A DNA stretch of 29,356 bases from Rhizophagus sp. LPA8_4_AMF (lineage: Eukaryota; Glomeromycota; Glomeromycetes; Glomerales; Glomeraceae), in the NCBI GenBank assembly GCA_021464525.1, contig JADRCO010000624.1, positions 1 through 29,356 of the forward strand, given 5' to 3'. Under the pieces are notes generated by a model. The model made no database searches. It saw only the letters and a list, made by a program, of their open reading frames with translations, and had not been told where the DNA came from. The translations under genes and the position numbers were made by a program. Below, one piece after another: positions 22,745 to 29,356 of this stretch; the first letter of the stretch is position 1; every line of letters starts with the position of its first letter.

Positions 22745-23005
22745 CAGTCGACCCCCTCTACAGGTACACCCCTCGGGACCAAAAATAAAAAGTGTGATTA
22801 TAGTGAATAGTGCCTATATAGAGGGATTTTTATATAGTATTACTAAGTATTGGTTCCAAAGGGGTGTGACTATAAAAACCTTGTGATTATAGAGGGGTTT
22901 TTTTATATAGTATTAATATATGTTGGTTCTTATGAAAGGTGTGCTTATAATGAAGGATTTATATGATGTGATTGTACAGGGGGTGCCTATAAAGGGGGTT
23001 AACTG
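22745..23005. mobile_element. 261-bp MITE, Tc1/mariner (pogo-like) type, flanked by TA
   Basis: It begins CAGTCGACCCCCTCTA and ends GGGGGTTAACTG, imperfect inverted termini, and both sides carry TA (22743-22744 and 23006-23007), the usual target duplication of Tc1/mariner elements. CAGT-start termini are typical of pogo/Tigger elements. The interior has two related blocks with a 73-bp offset (TATATAGTATTA at about 22831 and 22904). No coding capacity. Confidence 0.75.
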
Positions 23006-23007
23006 TA

Positions 23008-24549
23008 TTTAAATCAATAAAATATTAGTTGTTGAAAATTTCCTATTTTGATCATATAATGTTACGCGTACACGTAACAATCTAATAAAGGTATAGATTT
23101 TATAATTCATTTTTTCTTTGTTTTTATTTTCATGCAACCATGCAACCGCGCGAAATGCAGGGATGTGTAAATATAAAGCGACACGCCGTGACAATGATAA
23201 CTAACACCCTAGCCATAACTAAATTCTGACCACAAAATTCTTCCGCAACTACTGTATAATCTATATATTCCAAATCGTAATATTTGTAAATAAATATGTT
23301 CCCCACAATACCAGATATTACTTAAAAGTAATTTATGCACAATTTATCATTTACTATCAGTATTTAAGAAAATATAATCTAGTTTATAACGCATCCTTAT
23401 TTTAAAGTAAAATATTTTCATGCTTCAATTTTAAACATATATTGGGTTCAAATAAAACTAGATTATTAACAAACCTTATTTTTGATATAATAGATATAAA
23501 CGCATTCGAGGAGAATAGTTTCGTATAATCAAGAACCGATTAAAATTTGATCATGATAATGATTGAATGACTTTTACGTGATTTCACATCTTTTAGTGGA
23601 AAAAACGTGAGTTTTTCGTTAATTAACATATCAAATAATTGTAAATGAGTATTGTTAAACCAAAGAAATAAGATTAAACTATTTTACATAATTTTGATAA
23701 AACAATTTATATTAAATTTATCGGTTCTAAATAAACATATTTAATAGTTATAAATGACAAAATTTATTTATAATGAATTAAGGATGTAATGTTATTAAGA
23801 ATAATTGTTGTATTGACTTTCCTGAAAATTCATTAAGCGAAAAATTACGCTATAAACTTAATAATCGAAAAGTATGATAGATGATTTTCATTTTATGATG
23901 TGAAAAGGATGTGAAAAGTTCCTCGAACTAACATGCCTCTAGCATTAAATACAAGTATATTCAGATATTCATTTGATATTCTAAAAGTTAATTATATATT
24001 GTATTTTAAAATTTAATAAGAATTGTAGGTTCGGAATTAAATATTTCACTTATATTTATTGCACTGGTAGATTCGTGATAGTTTTTTATATAACTAACAA
24101 TTAAGTATTATTGATATTATTATTTTAAATAAATATTGACAATTAGGGTTCGAAAAAAAAGATGAACAGTCAAATTAATAATTATTCAAGAAATCAGAAA
24201 AATTAGACGTGTTTCTGCGAGGTGAATCTATGGACCAAGAATCTATGATTCCTTCAATCCACAACGCGTCTACCACATCTAAAAATTTATTCCTAAGTTA
24301 ACATAAGCATAGTGTTGGCCAGGTTAAAAATAGGTTGGGCACGGATTCCAGATAAAATAACACTATAATTATTAAAAGGACTTTCAATTGTTTAATTATT
24401 TATAAGTTTTCTAAAGATCAAATTGCAATAGTATATAAAACATACACAATAATAAATTTTAATGTTGTACTGTACATTGCATAGCTGTATATACAACCCA
24501 AGAATTTTTTTTGCGCATCTTTTCTTTTTTTTTGCACTAAGATTGTAAG
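23008..24549. other. AT-rich intergenic stretch, no gene seen
   Basis: Stops in all frames. The minus-strand frame 23009-23194 and the one at 24392-24589 look like chance frames of A/T or border sequence. No RNA gene or clear repeat is recognised. Confidence 0.4.
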
Positions 24550-24765
24550 TCAATTTATTAAAGTATAGAGTAAACAGTACATAATCCATTGATACAAAAA
24601 ATACAAACTAAAAAGAACTACTGGCTCCCCTATCCACCATAGTAAACTACCCAGACAGACGAACCCAACCTTGCCATTTTTGTGCATCTTTTCAACATCT
24701 GCTCGCAAGTCGCAACATTCTTGATCATCGTCATAAAGGATTCCCTTATTAGGATAAATGATGAA
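24550..24765 (-). pseudogene. Minus-strand open frame without start, possible exon relic
   Basis: About 71 codons are open on the minus strand, ending at TGA 24550-24552. The central part (DDDQECCDLRADVEKMHKNG) has balanced, protein-like composition and G/C content above the surroundings. The rest, toward the stop, becomes hydrophobic and noise-like. No ATG precedes the good part. The family is unknown. Confidence 0.3.
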
Positions 24766-26328
24766 AATCTATAAATTTTCACATGCATGTTCCACATTAT
24801 TTAGCCGATTGTTTTCTGTACTTGTACAAGATACAACAGCATCGCTTTGTTGTTTAAAATTTTTCGTAACGTATAATGCGAAGAAAAGTTTCTAATGATT
24901 CTAATGGTGCATAAATATTTTTTTTTTTATTTATTTGTATGCTTTTTAGTTCAAAATTTTCTTGTCTGCAATCCTAATGGTCACAATGTACAATTAATTC
25001 GAATTATCCAAGATAACGCATGGTGCTTTCTTTAACATATTTGTTATTTTTTCTTTAGAAGTTCAAGAGGACACAAATGACTCTTTCAATCATGCCAAAT
25101 TGCCGATTTCCAATCCTTTGATGACGTCTTCATCACAGCAAGCTAAATATAATAATAAGGTTTCAAGCGATTTGGCCGATGACATTAGTGGATTGTATCG
25201 ATTATTGGATTTATGCAATGATGATTATTCAAACGGCGTTAGTAAGTTTAGTTGTGAAATTAAATTGCTAGAACATTCTTGAAGTAATATTGATTTTTCT
25301 TTAATTCTTAAAGTGAACAAGATAATTATTTCTAAGGAATACTTAAGAAAGCTATGCAATGATATGGTTCCATCAAGTTTCAAATCTATTTCTGAAATTA
25401 ATTATATGAAATTGAATTCAATCTCATTTCGTCTTATTGGATGTTATGGAAATCGTAATTTAATCGCAAAGTTCTTGTTAAATAGAAACATAATTGATCA
25501 ACAATTGTAAATACAACATATTATCTTATTTTGTAATAACACTATTATATACGAAAATTATTAATCTAAGTTTTTATTACAGGTATGATTTGCTTACTGC
25601 TTCCGTATCAATTGATGATACAAACAAACCTTCGTTACGTCCAGGAATTTACTTATTAATAATGAAAGCCAATTTGGGTTTACTTATTCACTGGCCCGAA
25701 ATTGGATGCTATGAAAATGCTTTAAATCCTTCTTCCCAGATTAAAAGGAATATGATTAATTTACATAGGTATTGTTCCTATATTTTTCGCGTAAAAAATT
25801 TAGTGCTTTATAATTAATTTTTCATTTTTGAATTTTTTTTTAGATACTTAACAAAACTTACAGATCATCAGATGTGTTTTATGAGCGACAAAGATTTAGA
25901 AAGCTTTGATCTAAATTTAGAGAATTCTGATAATAACTCAGACGAAGATGATGAAACACAATATGAGTTTGAAGTGAAAAAAGGCCAAGAAAAAAAAGAT
26001 TTCAAAATTTATGATGGATTTAAGGTTTTTTTTTATTTATAAATATTCTCTATTTAATTAAGTCTATTAATTTATTAAATTTTTCATAAAAAGGTGAATT
26101 TGACTAATAAAATCAAGGCCGAAATTAATAATCAAATGGAAGATGATATCCCATTACATCCAATAGGTTCAGTATTATAAAATTTTTACTTTGACTTAAG
26201 CTGAGATTTATCTTACTATTGAACGTTAAATAAACTTATTTTATTGTAGTTGTTGAATCTACTACAAACCAATCATTCTTCACCCGACAACTGATAAAGA
26301 AAACTTCACATTCATATAATATCATTTC

Positions 26329-26387
26329 GTATGTTTATTTTCCAAATGATCTCGAAACTAAATTACAAAATCGTTATTTACATACAG
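26329..26387 (+). other. Possible new intron inside an ancestral exon of copy C
   Basis: GTATGT at 26329 and ACAG ending at 26387 bound 59 nt that align with coding sequence of copy B exon 6. Removing them restores the frame (TC|T ATT GAC CGT). Confidence 0.4.
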
Positions 26388-28225
26388 TATTGACCGTAAT
26401 ACAATGGATATAAATGCGTTGAAATTATTTGTTAAATATGGATTAAAAATGGAAGACTTTTTAGCTCCATTGGATGAAGCACTATCTGCTGCTAAAAAAC
26501 GAAATGAAGAGAGGAAGATTCAAGAAAAAAATGATATCGATAAAGATATCGAAATCATTCAACAAATAATAACAACCCACCTACGTGCTTTTGAGAGGTG
26601 CGTTTATTAATTAATATTTACTTTTATAAATTTATGTTATCATTAAATGTGTTTCTCTTATATATGATGTATTTAGCTATTTTGACAAATATATTATGCA
26701 AGATAATTCATTATCACAAACAAATATGAGCGATACGGGTAAATATAATATAAATAAAACAATCATTAAAAAACCAACAAATTTCATAGTACATAACTAT
26801 TTTGTGTAGATTTCGAAAGAATTCGAACAAAATATCCCGAAATAAAAAGAATAAAAAGTCAAATTGAAAAAAAGATTAAAATTAACGCAAAAGGTTGGAA
26901 AAAACTGAAAAAAAGGTATAATTTAACATGCATCGTTTTTGAGGATATATTGGAAAAAATCAATGAAACAGAAGAATATAACGATGAATCTATATATTCT
27001 GCGAAAAAAACATTTTACGAAACGTTCACCGATGATGAAACTGACTTAAGAAAATTGTCTCGGAAATATACACAACAAGCACAATCAAAACCCAGTAGCT
27101 GGATACTTAATTGGATATTTGGTGATTCAAACATCAATAAAGCAAACAAAAGGCAAATGGACAATCAGATGAAGAATTTATTCAGGAACTCGTTAAAATT
27201 GAATTTTTTGGACATGATGATATTAAAGAAAAAATTATTAATACTTTTATCAAAGAATACCATAAATGGAAAAAAGATGATTTACTTCAAGAAATTTTGA
27301 AAAGTAATCGGTATAACGAACAACTAGAAGATAAATTAAAGCGAGAATACGAAGAAGAAAAAAAAAATATTGAGAAAAACATGTTTGAAAAAATATGTAA
27401 TGAAATAGAAGCTAAATATAAAGATCATGGGTGAGTGTTTTTTTTCGAAATTATTCCTTATTTATACTAACTAATAATTACGATATGTAACTTTTGTAGT
27501 TCTATGCGATTAAATGTATTAAGTATAAGAGGTAAATTATTCATTATCCTTTTCCATTAAAAAACGTTTTTTTTGATGAAAAACATCGCACTCTTTATTT
27601 AAATAAACTCAATGAATTATATTTAATATAATTTTTTATTCTGAAAATATAGAAGAATTTAATAATATATACAGATTTAAACATGATATTGAAGAGTTTC
27701 TACCAACACAACTGCAGATAACTATTTATGAAACATTATTAAAAGAAGAAGATAAGTTTCAGATTCAAGAAAACGAGTCGATTATTCCATGTCCAATTTT
27801 ACTTTCTAATATGAATCAATATGGTATATCATTTCGCATTGATCCTCAAGTATACGATTTTAAGTAAGAATGTTAATTTTTGTAATTTAAAAACAAATGA
27901 AATAATATCTAATATCATTTTAAAATTACAGAAAAATATCTCAATTCGATAATCGTAAATTTCTTCTTGTGCTTTACAGTAAAAAAATGCGAAAGATTGA
28001 AATATTCTTTGATACTGCGCAACAATTAGTACAAAATTTTAAATCGTATTCGGATATTAAAACATTTAAAATATTGAATACAGATGAAAACTTTATTATT
28101 GCAATTAATGAGCCAAAAGAATTGCTCGCTATATATAATATGATAAAAGTTCAGGTATTTTTTTAAAAGTCACTAGTTTATTTAATTTTTTTAACGCAAT
28201 TTTTTTATATATAACTACTTTTTAA

Positions 28226-28258
28226 AAAATATATATATATTATTTATATATATATTTT
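28226..28258. repeat. TA-rich microsatellite in a copy C intron
   Basis: Two TA runs separated by TTATT lie within the 112-nt intron 28155-28266. Confidence 0.7.
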
Positions 28259-29264
28259 TATAATAGCTTGATGTATTTTCTTTTGATGATAACCGATCAA
28301 GATTATATGGACATAATACAAATATTCAATTATTGCAATGGTATAATAATAGTATACCGAACATTAAATATTTTCTATTCATCAAAGATACTGAGGAACT
28401 ATGCTTTGTTGAGAATAGTGGACGAGCACGTATTTTTAATCTCGTAAATCTACAATTCCAACCAGCAGTTTGTAATTTTCCTAGTAATTTAGTAAATGTT
28501 TTATGTTCTCCAGACGGTTCTTGTATTGTGGCATTTGCGAAAGAAGCTGATTCGATTATTCCTACTGATAATAAAGAGCAACACGACAATAATGATGATA
28601 TTAGGGAAATAAATCGTGCATATATTTATTTTCCCGAAACTTTTGGAGGTCCTGTTAGTAAAGGTCCGCAATTTTTTTATAATATTTAATGTTAGTATTG
28701 TAATCAAAATTTTATTTTACAATATTAACAATTACTATATATATTTTTTTATTACAGTTATTGATTTACCATTAAATATTAAATCCTTGGAATTTCTTCA
28801 AATTTCTCGTATCAGTAACCGTCAGACCCATTTGATCTCACTCGATTTACAGAATGGATGTTTGAATTCTTTACTAGTCAAAATTATTGTTGAAAAAGCT
28901 CAACTTCGTTTCCAAAGTTGCTTACGAAAAAAATCACTTGCGCTTCAGAGAACAAATACAAATGATCTTATCAATGCCTATAAATCAATGTTTGAAAAAT
29001 ATCCAATTGATATCTATATAGATCCTAAACTAAACCGTCCTCTTAGTTTGAAAATAGTTCTTGATATTAATAATGGCGATGGTATTGAATACGGAGAGAA
29101 ATTTAAAGAATTTATCACTAGAATGTTCGAAAATTTGAAGAATTCTACAAATAAACCCGCGTCAATGCTAAAAAAGTTTTCTACAACAGTTATTACTTTC
29201 CAGGAACTTGATATTGAAAATGCGAATTTTCAGAAGAAATTTTCATCGGAATATCAGTTAGGAG

Positions 29265-29356
29265 TAGGGATGGCAACGGTCACGGTCATTAACCGGTTAT
29301 GACCGGTCATGACCGTGACCGATACCGGTCGGTCAAAGACTTCTGACCGACCGTTT
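29265..29356. mobile_element. Left end of a MITE/hAT-like element inserted in copy C, open at the window edge
   Basis: From TAGGGATGGCAACGG onward the sequence leaves homology with copy B and becomes a chain of CGGTCA/TGACCG words. It matches, in reverse orientation, the right end of the 4793-5175 element over the 92 bases visible, with a few substitutions. The TAGGGATGGCAACGG start is hAT-like by memory. Its length and target duplication cannot be seen. Confidence 0.75.

Larger units (their letters stand above)
25121..29264 (+). pseudogene. Copy C: 5' half of the giant GTPase family, frame-broken and transposon-interrupted
   Basis: Exons homologous to B exons 1-13 are 25121-25241, 25314-25506, 25583-25768, 25844-26024, 26094-26166, 26250-26597, 26677-26738, 26810-27430, 27500-27531, 27653-27863, 27932-28154, 28267-28663 and 28758-29264. 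Phases agree with copy B throughout. The start ATG 25121 gives an N-terminus about as long as that of B; an open frame also extends upstream past an acceptor-like TTTAG at 25057, so an extra 5' exon is possible. Relative to B there are five extra bases at about 26384 and again at about 27159, each shifting the frame. The last exon breaks at SSEYQLG, about 80 residues before the expected P-loop, where a MITE-type terminus starts. The GTPase, Cys/His and any VWFA parts are not in the window; they may follow the insertion. Confidence 0.8.

Noticed and set aside
24140-24165. GGTTCGAA word resembling a tRNA T-loop
   Set aside because: No acceptor stem, anticodon arm or D-loop could be paired around it.
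28326-28707. Minus-strand frames across copy C exon 12
   Set aside because: Antisense shadows of a conserved propeller-like exon.

Overview
The window is eukaryotic and most likely fungal. It is very AT-rich and has multi-exon genes with short GT-AG introns (60-121 nt), long A/T-only intergenic stretches and many decayed mobile-element pieces. The architecture and protein sequence match, from memory, a large family of VWFA/GTPase proteins in arbuscular-mycorrhizal fungi (Rhizophagus, Glomeromycotina). That assignment is recognition and inference, not a database result.

Three paralogues of one giant multidomain gene lie head-to-tail on the + strand. Copy A (1-2717) shows only its 3' part: a Cys/His-rich zinc-binding-like region followed by a VWFA domain. 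Copy B (9898-17772) is complete, with 28 inferred exons that join into an uninterrupted frame of 1913 aa. Its order is a family-specific N-terminal module, a Lys/Glu-rich helical region, a beta-propeller-like region, a GBP/VLIG-like large-GTPase domain and a Cys/His-rich region. It stops before the VWFA domain that copy A carries. Copy C (25121-29264) repeats the first 12-13 exons of B but has two frame lesions and is then broken, about 80 residues before its expected P-loop, by a mobile element that runs off the window. Intron positions and phases agree between A and B over their shared part and between B and C over theirs, so these are true paralogues.

The two spacers (about 7.2 and 7.3 kb) hold no clear intact gene. 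The first holds a decayed + strand gene (3661-4626), a near-palindromic MITE (4793-5175) of the family that breaks copy C, minus-strand coding relics (5524-6641), a second related MITE end (6815-7005), a coding relic (7006-7320) and a minus-strand ORF (9048-9269). The second holds minus-strand coding scraps, two tandem-repeat tracts (20216-20400 and 22151-22430), a 100-nt purine tract and a TA-flanked 261-bp MITE (22745-23005).

Taken together this is a birth-and-death tandem locus: one full-length but shortened copy, one copy with an altered VWFA metal site, and one dying copy. By analogy with animal GBP/VLIG GTPases the proteins could be self-assembling GTPases in defence or self-recognition, but nothing in the sequence proves a function.
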